In this document: piece after piece, positions 1-9,780 of the stretch
Layout of the letters: the number at the start of each line of letters is the position of its first letter
How positions within the stretch are numbered: position 1 is the stretch's first letter
Assembly: GCF_001294535.1 (NCBI RefSeq)
Contig: NZ_LGIC01000017.1
Location: 1 to 64,000 of the forward strand
Length of the DNA: 64,000 nucleotides
Direction: 5' to 3'
DNA from: Cypionkella psychrotolerans
GTDB lineage: Bacteria; Pseudomonadota; Alphaproteobacteria; Rhodobacterales; Rhodobacteraceae
Notes under the pieces: generated by a model
Seen by the model: only the letters and a program-made list of their open reading frames with translations
The model's database searches: none
Told to the model about the DNA's origin: nothing
Program-made: the position numbers and the translations under genes

Positions 1-522
1 CGCTTGCGCCTCGCGCGGATAGGCCACAACGAACATCTGACGGCTGTAAGCCAGCCTGAAGTGCGCCAATTTGATCGTCGTGGTGGTTCCGCCCAGCACG
101 ACATGCTCGTAGCTCCAGTCAAATTGCGCCACATCACCGCACGCAAAGAACAACGGCACAAACGCCTTCGTGCTCGTGGCCCGACCCACTTCAATCTTCC
201 ACTGCCGCACATGACGCTGCACACTGTCATAGGCACCAGCATATCCCTCGGCCTGAAGACATTCGAACAACCGACGCGCCGTCCGCCGCCGTGTTTTGGG
301 CAAAAGCCCATCACCGCGCAGCCACTCATCAAGACGGCCGCACCACGGTCCAAGCTGGGGCCCGGCTTGCTGCTTGCGCTTGTAAACCGGCTCAACCCCC
401 TCCTTCAGATATTTGCGAACGGTGTTCCGCGACAGCTGCAGGGACCGCGCCAAGCCACTGATACTCTCGCCGTCCCGCAGCCCTCGTCGCCTGATCTTCC
501 CAATCGTTTCCACGCATAACAC
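1..522 (-). CDS. istA: IS21-family transposase IstA, N-terminal part
   Basis: This is the DDE-type integrase that moves IS21 elements together with the ATPase IstB. The minus-strand reading begins with GTG at 522 (residues VLCVETIGKIRRRG). It continues through a helix-turn-helix, ISGLARSLQLSRNTVRKYL, that fits the IstA DNA-binding region, then TRRRTARRLFECLQAEGY. Near the window edge it reads FDWSYEHVVLGG, which contains the first catalytic Asp of the integrase core. GTG at 513 is an alternative start, but family members usually begin M-L-x-V-E-T-I, which favours 522. The gene is cut by the window boundary; no stop is seen in the visible part. Confidence 0.85.
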   Translation of the reverse strand, partial: MLCVETIGKIRRRGLRDGESISGLARSLQLSRNTVRKYLKEGVEPVYKRKQQAGPQLGPWCGRLDEWLRGDGLLPKTRRRTARRLFECLQAEGYAGAYDSVQRHVRQWKIEVGRATSTKAFVPLFFACGDVAQFDWSYEHVVLGGTTTTIKLAHFRLAYSRQMFVVAYPREAQA

Positions 523-627
523 TCCAGCTGCTCCCGCCCAAAAAACGGGATTGTTGCACGACTGGGGTGGTCAGTTTTGGACGCTGTTCCACCCCGTCAG
601 CTGGTCACTTTTGCACGCTGTTTTACA
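1..627 (-). mobile_element. IS21-family insertion sequence, istA-side end (partial, runs off the window)
   Basis: The minus strand begins TGTAAAACAGCGTGC at 627, a TG-starting terminus. Two tandem copies of a GCGTSCAAAA-like motif follow, visible on the plus strand as TTTGCACGCTG near 610-620 and TTTGGACGCTG near 578-588. Paired repeats of this kind inside the terminus are typical of IS21-family ends. The istA gene follows directly. The other end, with istB, lies outside the window, so target duplications cannot be checked. Confidence 0.8.
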
Positions 628-820
628 GTCTGATGCGCTGCGGCGTGGCACCCGCAGCAAAGTTGCAAGGCGGCCACCGGGTCGAACTACACAGAACAGA
701 CATCTGAATGATTTTAGGCAGGCGGAGAATGGTCAGTGATCCTCCCCAACGCTGAAGCAGAGGCGGAGTTCATCGATCTCGCCTTAGGTCAAGCATGTCT
801 TGAGGCGGCCTACCACCACG

Positions 821-1662
821 TTACTCTAAGCTGCCGCGATCACCTCGCGCGGCAGAAGGTAAGGGCGGTGCAGTTGCACCCATCAGATTGGGGCCAAGCC
901 CGCCAATCACCGAATTGCGGATCACCCTTACCGGAGTATTGGGCGGCCAGTTCAGTGCATAGATGTCGTTATGGACGGTGTCTTCGGCCTTAGCGGCAAG
1001 CACGCGGGCCTTATGATCGTCATGGGCAAAGGATTCAGTCGTAGCCAGAAAGGCCGTGCCACAGTCGATACCCTGCGCACCAAGTGCCAGAGCGGCAACC
1101 AACCTGGCACTCGTCGCAAAGCCGCCCGAAGCGATGACGGGTAGAGCTTGACCGCCCGCACCACCTGTTCGACCAGAACAAGTGGTGCGGGCGTGCCATG
1201 CACATGCCCCCCTGCCTCGCCCCCCTGCACGATCAGCACATCTGCGCCGGCCGCCTCGGCCGCGAGCGCGGCCTTCAACGAGCGAACCGGATGAAGCAAA
1301 AGACACCCCGCCGCTTTGGCCCGCACAACGGCCGAGGGCACGACATCCCAGAAAAAGCACATTGCCGACACGCCAAGCTCAAGGCAGATACCTAGTTCAG
1401 CATCCAGCAGCGCCGGATCAGTGGCGGATGGGATCAGGTTAACGGCAAGGGTAACGGCAAGGGGCCGATCCGACTGCGCGCGCACCGCACCGCACCGATT
1501 TCTTGCGCGATAAACTCAGGGCTTTCACGCACCATGACCAGAATGCCATAGACCCCGCCGCCACCAGCTTCGCGCGCGCAACCCCGCCCATGTCGACTAG
1601 CGGGATTGGCAGACGCAGCCTAGCGGAGAGCAAACGGGTGTATGCAGCGGGTATTTGGTCAT
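821..1662 (-). pseudogene. Nitronate monooxygenase (2-nitropropane dioxygenase family), degraded
   Basis: Intact homologues are FMN enzymes that oxidise alkyl nitronates. Family segments occur in three frames. The start at 1662 reads MTKYPLHTPVC; another frame gives RLRLPIPLVDMGGVARAKL; a third gives NLIPSATDPALLDAEL and VQGGEAGGHVHG (the flavin-phosphate/glycine region); near 1150 the reading shifts to PVIASGGFATSARLVAAL and GAQGIDCGTAFLATTES. At least four frame disruptions are needed to join them, and part of the N-terminal glycine-rich segment is missing. The ATG overlaps the stop of the upstream DUF488 remnant (ATGA), so the two were probably one operon. It lies about 190 bp from an IS21 end, which fits decay after insertion. 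Confidence 0.8.
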
Positions 1663-2004
1663 GGCATTATCTCCTTGGCGAGGCTTGCAGCCAGATAGGC
1701 ACGCAAGACCAACGCATAGGTATGAAGGCGGTCCTTCGCGGCATAGATCGGCGTGAATGGCCCCTTGTGACACCAGTCAAGGGCATTTTGAACAGCTCGG
1801 GGGGCTGTGCAATTCGGCAAGATACTGCTGGCTGAAGCTGTTCCATTTCGCCGGATCATGCCCGAACCATATGCACAGGGCGGGGTTGGGGGTCACCTCT
1901 TTCAGCCAGGCATCGATCAGCAGATCGGTCTTGGCGATGCAGCGGGGCCAGAGCCTGTCAACCAACAGTCGCGCACCGACGGGAACCGCTCTCGCCCGGA
2001 TGTC
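1659..2004 (-). pseudogene. DUF488 family protein (YeaO-like), degraded
   Basis: The minus strand encodes DIRARAVPVGARLLVDRLWPR and WLKEVTPNPALCIWFGHDP, then after a frameshift near 1800 RAVQNALDWCHKG and PIYAAKDRLHTYALVLRAYL. The V-D-R-L-W-P-R motif and the GHDPAKW segment are characteristic of DUF488, a small family of unknown biochemical function. The start codon appears lost: the codon before DIR is TAA. Both defects mark a pseudogene. Its stop overlaps the nitronate monooxygenase remnant. From general knowledge, DUF488 and nitronate monooxygenase genes can sit near NsrR-type regulators, which suits the neighbour at 2253; that link is inference. Confidence 0.75.
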
Positions 2005-2221
2005 TTAGGCGCGACATAGGTGGATGTGTTCCGTGGATGGGGTTGTCATTTTGACAAAACCCTGTCGATCAAACCAAAGTGCGGGGGCCATCGCGGCAAA
2101 AGCCGATGCAGCGCTGCGGATTAAGTCCGCTACCACCTTGACCGCGAAGTTGAACATCTGGGTCGTCATGGCGCGTAATCCTTGACTCAGTAGTTGCATC
2201 AGGGACAAAGCCTGATAAGTG

Positions 2222-2234
2222 GTATTGTAAATAC
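2222..2234. promoter_or_regulatory. Candidate NsrR/Rrf2 operator palindrome
   Basis: GTATT-GTA-AATAC is a perfect 5-3-5 palindrome 18 bp before the start of the Rrf2-type regulator, in the space between it and the decayed DUF488 gene. The half-site and spacing resemble the core of NsrR operators (TGyATT-N3-AATrCA). This suggests autoregulation, and formerly control of the divergent broken operon. Assignment is inference from position and symmetry. Confidence 0.4.
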
Positions 2235-2252
2235 TTATTAAGCGAAGCCAAG

Positions 2253-2693
2253 ATGCGCCTGACCTCTTTCACCGATTTCGGCTTGCGAGCGCTGATGCGA
2301 ATGGCCTCGGATCCGCACCGCGCCTTTTCGACGGCCGAACTGGCAGATGAGTTCGGCCTGTCGCGCAACCATCTGACAAAGATCATGCAAAGGCTAGCCC
2401 AGGGCGGCATCGTGGCCACGCGGCGCGGCAGCGGGGGTGGTGCTACGCTGGCTCTCGCGCCGCGGGCGATCAGCCTGGGTGACGTGGTACGACTTCTGGA
2501 AGCGGGACAGCCGCTGGTCGAGTGTTTCGCTACCACGGGGAACACCTGCAGCATCACCGGGTGTTGCAGTCTTAAGGCGCGGTTGAGCTCTGCCGAAGCT
2601 GCGTTTTTGACCAATCTGGACCGATCAACGCTGGCGGATATTGCACTGCCCAAATCGCGACCGTCTCAAGCTGCCACGCCGGTCCCGGCCTGA
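2253..2693 (+). CDS. nsrR: Rrf2-family Fe-S transcription regulator, NsrR-like
   Basis: A 146-aa Rrf2 regulator. NsrR members carry an Fe-S cluster that reacts with nitric oxide and releases repression of NO-detoxification genes. The N-terminus MRLTSFTDFGLRALM and the winged helix (FSTAELADEFGLSRNHLTKI, then GGIVATRRGSGGG) are standard. Cysteines C91, C99 and C104/C105 lie in VECFATTGNTCSITGCC, matching the NsrR cluster-binding arrangement better than IscR. The ATG at 2253 is the only start compatible with the family N-terminus. Flanking genes are a decayed nitronate monooxygenase/DUF488 pair and a cbb3 oxidase operon in the same direction, 88 bp downstream. RirA-type iron sensing is an alternative reading of the same Cys pattern. 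Confidence 0.75.
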   Translation: MRLTSFTDFGLRALMRMASDPHRAFSTAELADEFGLSRNHLTKIMQRLAQGGIVATRRGSGGGATLALAPRAISLGDVVRLLEAGQPLVECFATTGNTCSITGCCSLKARLSSAEAAFLTNLDRSTLADIALPKSRPSQAATPVPA

Positions 2694-2781
2694 CTCGCCG
2701 AAAACCCAAACTTGAGAACGACTTAATCTGCAAGAAAACGTGTATCTATGTTAAACCTATTCTGAGATGAAGGAGACTTGA

Positions 2782-4407
<1,626 letters not shown>

Positions 4408-4411
4408 AGCG

Positions 4412-5140
4412 ATGTCCCTGTTCAAAGCGCATTACAACCTTGAAAAGCACTCGGTTGGCTTCGTTGTCGCGATCATCCTTGCCGCAAGTGTCGGCGGGTT
4501 GGTGGAAATCGCGCCCTTGTTTACAATTGATGAGACGGTGGAAACCTTGCCCGACATGCGGGTTTACACGCCTCTCGAGCTGGCTGGGCGCAACATCTAT
4601 ATTCGCGAAGGTTGCTATGCTTGCCACAGCCAGATGATCCGCACCCTGCGCGACGAGGTCGAACGCTATGGCCCCTATTCGCTGGCGGCGGAAAGCCAGT
4701 ATGACCATCCGATGCTTTGGGGATCCAAGCGCACTGGGCCGGATATCGCCCGGCTGGGGGGCAAATATTCAGACGACTGGCATGTGGCGCATCTGACCAA
4801 CCCCCGCGCGGTGGTTCCGACCTCGATCATGCCCGCTTATCCCTGGCTTGCAACGACTTCCCTCGCAGTGAACGACCTTGGCGCGCATCTGGCGACACTG
4901 CGTACACTCGGCGTGCCCTATACCGATGCGATGATCGCCAATGCGCCGCGCGACGCGCTGGCGCAGGCCCGTCCTGACAGCGAGGCGGCGGCGGATGTTG
5001 TCGAACGCTATGGCGAGGCCACAACGCTGCGGCGGTTTTCGGGAGCGGATGAGCTTACCGAGATGGATGCCGTAGTGGCCTATCTGCAAGTGCTGGGTCA
5101 GTTGACCCAAGCACCCTACACAACGGAAACCACGCCATGA
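4412..5140 (+). CDS. ccoO: cbb3 oxidase monoheme cytochrome c subunit (CcoO/FixO)
   Basis: A 242-aa membrane-anchored monoheme c subunit that passes electrons from CcoP to CcoN. One N-terminal transmembrane helix (about residues 16-36) precedes a periplasmic domain with the heme motif CYACH (C68, C71, H72). The family signatures [29 protein letters not shown] and [21 protein letters not shown] are present. The distal heme Met lies in TSIMPAYPW. An open frame continues upstream of 4412, but ATG 4412 matches the usual MSLFxxHxxLEKHS beginning. Its stop overlaps the ccoQ start (ATGA). Confidence 0.96.
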   Translation: MSLFKAHYNLEKHSVGFVVAIILAASVGGLVEIAPLFTIDETVETLPDMRVYTPLELAGRNIYIREGCYACHSQMIRTLRDEVERYGPYSLAAESQYDHPMLWGSKRTGPDIARLGGKYSDDWHVAHLTNPRAVVPTSIMPAYPWLATTSLAVNDLGAHLATLRTLGVPYTDAMIANAPRDALAQARPDSEAAADVVERYGEATTLRRFSGADELTEMDAVVAYLQVLGQLTQAPYTTETTP

Positions 5141-5301
5141 GCCATGATCTTGCGCTTTTTCTCTCCAAGACCTTTGGGCTGTTTTACCTGCTGGGATTTT
5201 TCATCCTGATCTTGATCCACACCTATCGCCCGTCGCAAAAGGCGCGGGCGGATCAGGCGGCGCAATCAATCCTGACCACGGAGGACTGGCCATGTCCGTG
5301 A
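5137..5301 (+). CDS. ccoQ: cbb3 oxidase small subunit CcoQ/FixQ
   Basis: A 54-aa single-pass protein. The membrane helix is about residues 13-29 ([18 protein letters not shown]), followed by a short charged tail ending DWPCP. CcoQ stabilises the assembled cbb3 complex. The size, the position between ccoO and ccoP, and the post-helix YRPSQK segment are typical. ATG 5137 overlaps the ccoO stop by 4 bp, and the gene's own 3' end overlaps the ccoP start by 10 bp, so the subunits are translationally coupled. Confidence 0.93.
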   Translation: MSHDLALFLSKTFGLFYLLGFFILILIHTYRPSQKARADQAAQSILTTEDWPCP

Positions 5302-6167
5302 GCGAACGCGATCCGGTGTCGGGCTATGCCACCACCGGCCATGACTGGAACGGCATCAAAGAGCTGAACTCGCCGATCCCGCGCATCGTGCTGTGGTTTC
5401 TGGCCGTGACACATATCTATGCGGTGATCAGCTGGGTTCTGCTGCCGAGCTGGCCGTTGATCGATACCCATACCACGGGGCTGGTCGGTGTCGATCAGAA
5501 GACCGCGGTTGCCACTGATATTGCAAGTGCGGATGCGGCACGGGCAGATTGGATGTCCGCGCTTGCGACAGAAGACTATGACAGCCTGCGCGCCAATTCT
5601 GACCTGATGGCACGCGCCAAGGTCACGGCGGCAGCAGTGTTTGGGCAGAATTGCCAGGTCTGCCATCAGAAGGGCGGTCGCGGTGGTCCGGGCTTTCCGG
5701 GTCTGTCTGATGACATATGGCTTTGGGGCGGCACGGCTGAACAGATCGAGACCACTCTGCGCCACGGCATTAACAGCCCCGATCCAGACACCCATTTTGC
5801 CCCAATGCCCGCCTTTGGCCGAGATGGTTTATTGTCTCGGCCCGAGATTACCACGCTCACCGATTATGTGATGACGCTGCAAAAGGGTGTCATCGCCGGA
5901 GATACCTCTGAAGGGGCTGTTCTGTTTCAAGCCAATTGCGTCGGCTGCCACGGCGAGGATGCCAAGGGCGTGGAAGGCACGGGCGCGCAAAACCTGACGG
6001 ATACGGACTGGCTCTATGGCGGGGATGCGGCAACGATCCGCCAGACCCTGCTAAACGGCCGTCAGGGCGTCATGCCTGCGTGGCAAAACCGGCTCTCTGA
6101 CGCCGATATCCGTATGCTCGCGCTTTATGTCGAGGGTCTTTCGAAAGGGTCGGGAGATGCGGAATGA
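5292..6167 (+). CDS. ccoP: cbb3 oxidase diheme cytochrome c subunit (CcoP/FixP)
   Basis: A 291-aa diheme subunit that accepts electrons from soluble cytochrome c. It has a short cytoplasmic N-terminus with GHDWNGIKELNSPIPRI, the conserved CcoP signature. A transmembrane helix follows at about residues 31-55. Then come two cytochrome c domains with heme sites CQVCH (C121, C124, H125) and CVGCH (C216, C219, H220). Axial Met candidates are FAPMPAFG and GVMPAW. The start overlaps ccoQ, and the stop overlaps the next small gene by 4 bp. Confidence 0.96.
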   Translation: MSVSERDPVSGYATTGHDWNGIKELNSPIPRIVLWFLAVTHIYAVISWVLLPSWPLIDTHTTGLVGVDQKTAVATDIASADAARADWMSALATEDYDSLRANSDLMARAKVTAAAVFGQNCQVCHQKGGRGGPGFPGLSDDIWLWGGTAEQIETTLRHGINSPDPDTHFAPMPAFGRDGLLSRPEITTLTDYVMTLQKGVIAGDTSEGAVLFQANCVGCHGEDAKGVEGTGAQNLTDTDWLYGGDAATIRQTLLNGRQGVMPAWQNRLSDADIRMLALYVEGLSKGSGDAE

Positions 6168-6322
6168 TCACGCGAAGTCGATTTTGGGTGATCCTAGGTA
6201 TCGCGGCTTTTCTGGCAGTGGTGATAGGCGCGAACTGGCGATTCATCGATCTTGCCTTCCGCTCGCATCCCGGCTGTGTCCCCGAGCACAGAAAACATCC
6301 TGCCGCAGAACCCGAATGTTGA
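6164..6322 (+). CDS. Small conserved membrane protein of the cco operon
   Basis: A 52-aa protein starting at ATG 6164, which overlaps the ccoP stop (ATGA). It has one hydrophobic helix (about residues 8-23, WVILGIAAFLAVVIGA) and then a 29-residue tail carrying HPGCVPEH and a C-terminal Cys. The extra-membrane His/Cys pattern could bind metal or heme, but nothing shows this directly. I recall similar proteins behind ccoP in other Rhodobacterales. No characterised function is known to me. Translational coupling makes a role in oxidase assembly or stability the best guess. Confidence 0.75.
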   Translation: MITRSRFWVILGIAAFLAVVIGANWRFIDLAFRSHPGCVPEHRKHPAAEPEC

Positions 6323-6334
6323 ATGAGGCAATCT

Positions 6335-7141
6335 ATGCTTGAACCTCTTCCCGCGCTAGAGCCCCGGCTTCGCATCGCTGCGCGCTTTGCACGCGATCTT
6401 CCGCATGGTGCTGCTCTGGGCTGGCTTGCTGCGGGTTGGTCCGACCTGCGCCGTGATCCTGCTCAGAGCCTGCTTTACGGCTTTGCGGTCTTTGTTTTGT
6501 CGACGCTGGTGATCCTGGGCATGATCTGGGGCGGCCTTCCGTCGTTGATCTTTCCAGCCTTGTCGGGGTTTCTGGTGATCGGCCCACTTCTTGCCATCGG
6601 GCTTTATGAGAAAAGTCGCCGGCTGAAATCGGCATCGCGCGCAAGCTTGCGGCAGATGGTATTGGTACGCCCAGCCTCTGGCGGTCAGCTGGTGTTTGCG
6701 GGGCTTTTGTCCTGCCTTCTGGTCATGCTCTGGCTGCGCGCGGCGGATCTGCTCTACGCTTTGTTCTTCGGTCTGTTGCCCTTTCCGGGCTTTGATCAGC
6801 TGCCAGCGCAGCTGCTGACCACGCCGCGCGGTTGGGCGCTGATCTTGACCGGTTCGGCCATCGGTGGGCTTTTCGCTGCCTTTGCGATGGCAATCAGCCT
6901 GTTTTCAATTCCGATGTTGCTGGAACGCCGTGTGGATGCGTTGACAGCGCTTGGCAGCTCTTTTGCCATAACGGTGCAAAATCTTCGCGCGGTTTTGCCT
7001 TGGGGGACGATTGTTGCCCTAGGCTTTGCCGTGTCCGTTCTGACGGGTTTATTGGGGCTGATCGTGATTTTTCCGCTGCTCGGTCATGGCACCTGGCACG
7101 CTTGGGTCGCGCTGCGCCCGCCAGCAGAGCACGAAGCATGA
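6335..7141 (+). CDS. DUF2189 family membrane protein of the cco operon
   Basis: A 268-aa polytopic protein with about six hydrophobic segments, including SLLYGFAVFVLSTLVILGMI and FPALSGFLVIGPLLAIGLYE. The P-L-L-A-I-G-L-Y-E-x-S-R-R segment is the DUF2189 hallmark. The family has no established activity. ATG 6335 has a GAGG Shine-Dalgarno 6 nt upstream. ATG 6323, four codons earlier, overlaps the previous stop (TGAATG) and is an alternative. Its stop overlaps the ccoS start by 4 bp, placing it inside the oxidase operon where ccoGHI genes would often be found. Confidence 0.85.
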   Translation: MLEPLPALEPRLRIAARFARDLPHGAALGWLAAGWSDLRRDPAQSLLYGFAVFVLSTLVILGMIWGGLPSLIFPALSGFLVIGPLLAIGLYEKSRRLKSASRASLRQMVLVRPASGGQLVFAGLLSCLLVMLWLRAADLLYALFFGLLPFPGFDQLPAQLLTTPRGWALILTGSAIGGLFAAFAMAISLFSIPMLLERRVDALTALGSSFAITVQNLRAVLPWGTIVALGFAVSVLTGLLGLIVIFPLLGHGTWHAWVALRPPAEHEA

Positions 7142-7362
7142 GCTATTTCTTTCTTATCCCCGTTTCGATCGCGCTTGGTCTGACCGGCCTCGGCGCTTTT
7201 TTCTGGTCGCTTAGGCACGATCAGTATGACGACCTTGATGGCGCTGCCGCCCGGATCCTTTCCGCGACCGACAAACCCGCACAGTTGCCGCACCCCGATG
7301 CCGATAAAATGGGAGCGGTGCCGCTATCCAAGCCGCTCGAGCAAACCCAACAAAGGACGTAA
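7138..7362 (+). CDS. ccoS: cbb3 oxidase maturation protein CcoS/FixS
   Basis: A 74-aa protein with an N-terminal membrane helix (about residues 3-25). It is followed by FFWSLRHDQYDDLDGAAARIL, the conserved CcoS W-x(3)-Q-Y-D-D segment, and a proline-rich tail. CcoS is needed for cofactor insertion into CcoN. It normally follows ccoGHI; here the copper ATPase gene ccoI and ccoG/H are missing and DUF2189 precedes it. The start overlaps the DUF2189 stop (ATGA). Confidence 0.93.
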   Translation: MSYFFLIPVSIALGLTGLGAFFWSLRHDQYDDLDGAAARILSATDKPAQLPHPDADKMGAVPLSKPLEQTQQRT

Positions 7363-7725
7363 GCGCCGCAGTTCGGTGCGATGCGCGGCAGAGAGCGTAT
7401 TCAGCAACACCGTCAACGGCTGTTATGGGGAAACTGCCATGCGGCGCTTTTCGGGTGCCCAACGATTGCAACGGGCCGGGCGCGGCGATCTTAGCCGATC
7501 CCCTACACTGGGCGGAAAGCTGACTCTCGCTGTCTTGGCAGTGCAAGTGCGGCAGCTGCCTGAGGCGATCAACCTATTATCTATTATCATGGGCCGTTCC
7601 CGCGCGCCAATCTGCCTTATGAGGCTTGATTCAAAACTGGCGACATCTCCATCGATTCCAACTCTGGCAAAGCGTCTTTGGCTTCGCAGGAAATTGATTA
7701 CGCAGCGGCTGGTCGCCTTGCGTAT
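7363..7725. other. Intergenic stretch with no recognised gene
   Basis: About 360 bp between ccoS and the convergent histidine kinase. One plus-strand reading, QPIIYYHGPFPRANLPYEA, stops near 7625. The following sequence continues in the same direction as GDISIDSNSGKASLASQEI and LAYLQNR up to the kinase 3' end. These look more protein-like than random sequence, and a broken gene remnant is possible, but I do not recognise the family. No clear terminator hairpin was found. Confidence 0.4.
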
Positions 7726-8988
7726 CTACAAAACCGCATTACCCGCGATGAGGTTGGCGGTCGAGGTTTTCAGGGGGACGCTGATTTTAAGCACCAAGCC
7801 GTTCGGCTGGCGGTTGCGCGCCAAGATGGTGCCGCCGTGAGAAGTAATGGCACCGGAGGCGATGGCCAAGCCAAGGCCAATTCCTGCAGATGGAATTTCC
7901 TTTTCGACCCTGACGAACGGGGCAAAGATGTTTTTCAAGTTTGCCTCGGGCACGCCGGGGCCTTCATCTGCCACTTCAAGGATTATGGCGTCGCCAATCT
8001 GTTGCCCAGTGACTTGCACAATCCCGCCTTGGGGCGAATGGGACAGCGCGTTGCGGATGATGTTTTCGCACGCGCGGTGCAGCAGTTCTGGATTGCCCAT
8101 CACATTCAGGGTCTTCACGCCGGAATAAGTCAATTTTACGTTGCGGACGCGGCCTTCGAAATTCGCGTCGGCAATGATGTTTTCGACAAGATCCAGCAAA
8201 TCGAAGGTCTGAAATTCGCCAAGGATGTCACCGCGCTCCAGTCTGGCCAAGGTCAGAATTTCGTTCACCAGATGGTCAAGTCTTGAGATATCGCCCTCCA
8301 TCCGGCCCGCCAGCGATGCGCCACGGGCGGGGCTGACTTCGATCAGGCCGACGGCAGCGCGCAGGCGGGCAAGCGGCGAGCGGATTTCGTGCGAGATGTC
8401 GTGAAACAGCCGGGTGCGGCCCTCAGCAAGGGTTTGCAACCGCTCTGCCGCAAAGTCGAAATCGCGCCCAAGATCCTGCAGCTCGCGGTTCGAAGTCTGG
8501 AGTTTGGCCGATATGCGGGTCTGCAGATGCCCTGCTGCGATGGCCTTAAGGCCTTGGCTGATCCTGCGAATGGGGCTTGTCAGCCAGCGCGACAGGAATA
8601 TCGCCATGACCGCGCTGACCAATGCCCCTATGGTCAACGGAAGGGCTGCGGGTTGAATGATCTGCAATCGTTCAGCGATGCTGCCTGCGCGCGACAGGTG
8701 CAGACAGCCCTGATCTGCCGCACCTATGACGTTCGCGTCGCTGCAATCCGCATCCGCCTGCAGCGCGTAAGCTGGAAAGCCGGGCGCGATTTGCCGCCAA
8801 AACGCCAGCGCACCGGCTTTTCCCTCTATCCGGTAGATGTCAGAGACCTGCTGTTCAAGCACACGTGTTTCCGCCCTGATCTGGATGTCTTCGGGCGGTG
8901 ACAGATCGACAAGATTGATCAGCACGAGAAACAAAAGCAGGGTCAGCAGATTAGCGCACCAGATGAAAGCGAATACGCGTAAGATCAT
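7726..8988 (-). CDS. Two-component sensor histidine kinase (CpxA/OmpR-class partner)
   Basis: A 420-aa membrane kinase. TM1 is about residues 3-27, a roughly 80-residue periplasmic domain with two Cys follows, and TM2 is about 113-132. After a HAMP domain the dimerisation helix carries the phospho-acceptor H200 in FHDISHEIRSPLARL. The catalytic domain shows the N box (ACENIIRNALSHSP), G1 (VADEGPGVPE) and G2 (GIGLGLAIA). It sits 6 bp downstream of its response regulator and divergent from an RND efflux operon, so an envelope or drug-stress signal is likely. The C-terminal tail after the ATP domain is short and its end is not family-conserved. Confidence 0.92.
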   Translation of the reverse strand: MILRVFAFIWCANLLTLLLFLVLINLVDLSPPEDIQIRAETRVLEQQVSDIYRIEGKAGALAFWRQIAPGFPAYALQADADCSDANVIGAADQGCLHLSRAGSIAERLQIIQPAALPLTIGALVSAVMAIFLSRWLTSPIRRISQGLKAIAAGHLQTRISAKLQTSNRELQDLGRDFDFAAERLQTLAEGRTRLFHDISHEIRSPLARLRAAVGLIEVSPARGASLAGRMEGDISRLDHLVNEILTLARLERGDILGEFQTFDLLDLVENIIADANFEGRVRNVKLTYSGVKTLNVMGNPELLHRACENIIRNALSHSPQGGIVQVTGQQIGDAIILEVADEGPGVPEANLKNIFAPFVRVEKEIPSAGIGLGLAIASGAITSHGGTILARNRQPNGLVLKISVPLKTSTANLIAGNAVL

Positions 8989-8994
8989 CTTCCG

Positions 8995-9687
8995 TCATTC
9001 CCTGACAAAAACATAACCAACCCCGCGCAGGCTTTGGATGGGCGATCTGCCATCCTGGAAGGTGCCCAGCTTTTGACGGATGGACGAGACATGCACATCC
9101 ACCGCGCGGTCATAAGCCGCAAGCGCGCGGCCCAGCCCCTGCAACGACAAATCAGCCCGCGACACAGGCTTGCCGGTTTGGGAAACCAGCACGTCAAGCA
9201 GGTTGAATTCCACCCCTGTAAGGCCAAGCGTTGCGCCCGCCCAAGTGGCAATGCGACGTTGCCGGTCGATGCTGAGTGACCCCTCGCGCTGCACCGAGGC
9301 GCTTTCGTTGATCTGATCTTCTGGCGGCAGAGTGCGTCGCAATATGGCGCGGATGCGCGCAGCAAGTTCCGCAGGCGAGCAGGGCTTGGCAAGGTAGTCA
9401 TCAGCGCCCAGATTAAGACCCATGATGCGATCCGCCTCGTCGCCGCGCGCGGTCAGCATCAGCACGGGCACCGTGCTTTCCGCCCGGATGCGGCGCAGAA
9501 CCGCAAGCCCACTGACCTTTGGCATCATGATATCCAGCACTACGATATCGGCGCGCGCCTCAAGGATACGCCCAAAAGCGCGTTCGCCGTCACCGGCCAC
9601 GCTGACACGAAAGCCCTGTTGTTCGAGATACTCGCCCAAAAGCGCCGTCAGTTCAAAGTCATCGTCGATCAGTAAAACAGATGTCAT
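8995..9687 (-). CDS. OmpR/PhoB-family response regulator
   Basis: A 230-aa regulator. Its receiver domain has acidic residues D8-D10 and phospho-acceptor D52 (VVLDIMMPKVSGL), plus the conserved T/K switch residues (MLTARGDEAD, LAKPCSPAEL). A C-terminal winged helix ends in VDVHVSSIRQKLG and GVGYVF. An upstream in-frame ATG exists at 9771, but ATG 9687 follows an AAGGA Shine-Dalgarno and gives the normal MTSVLLIDDD beginning. It pairs with the downstream kinase and probably controls the divergent efflux operon through the repeats at 9764-9780. Confidence 0.93.
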   Translation of the reverse strand: MTSVLLIDDDFELTALLGEYLEQQGFRVSVAGDGERAFGRILEARADIVVLDIMMPKVSGLAVLRRIRAESTVPVLMLTARGDEADRIMGLNLGADDYLAKPCSPAELAARIRAILRRTLPPEDQINESASVQREGSLSIDRQRRIATWAGATLGLTGVEFNLLDVLVSQTGKPVSRADLSLQGLGRALAAYDRAVDVHVSSIRQKLGTFQDGRSPIQSLRGVGYVFVRE

Positions 9688-9763
9688 GGTCGCTGCGTCC
9701 TTTGTGATGACCTTAGCGCCAAGTGTCTGCCTTGATAGCCAGCTTTTGAAATCTTTGCACAAT

Positions 9764-9780
9764 CTTAACACAACTTAACA
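9764..9780. promoter_or_regulatory. Direct repeat, candidate response-regulator operator
   Basis: CTTAACA-CAA-CTTAACA is a perfect 7-bp direct repeat with a 10-bp period, one helical turn. It lies in the 136-bp gap between the divergent response-regulator and efflux operons. Tandem half-sites one turn apart are the usual binding pattern of OmpR/PhoB-class regulators, so this could serve both promoters. Confidence 0.5.

Noticed and set aside
2005-2208. A 67-codon minus-strand frame divergent from the Rrf2 gene.
   Set aside because: No recognisable family and no good ribosome site; it lies in the regulatory gap beside degraded genes.
2710-2730. TTGAGAACGACTTAA upstream of ccoN as an FNR box.
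   Set aside because: The spacing is one base too long and the half-sites differ from TTGAT-N4-ATCAA.
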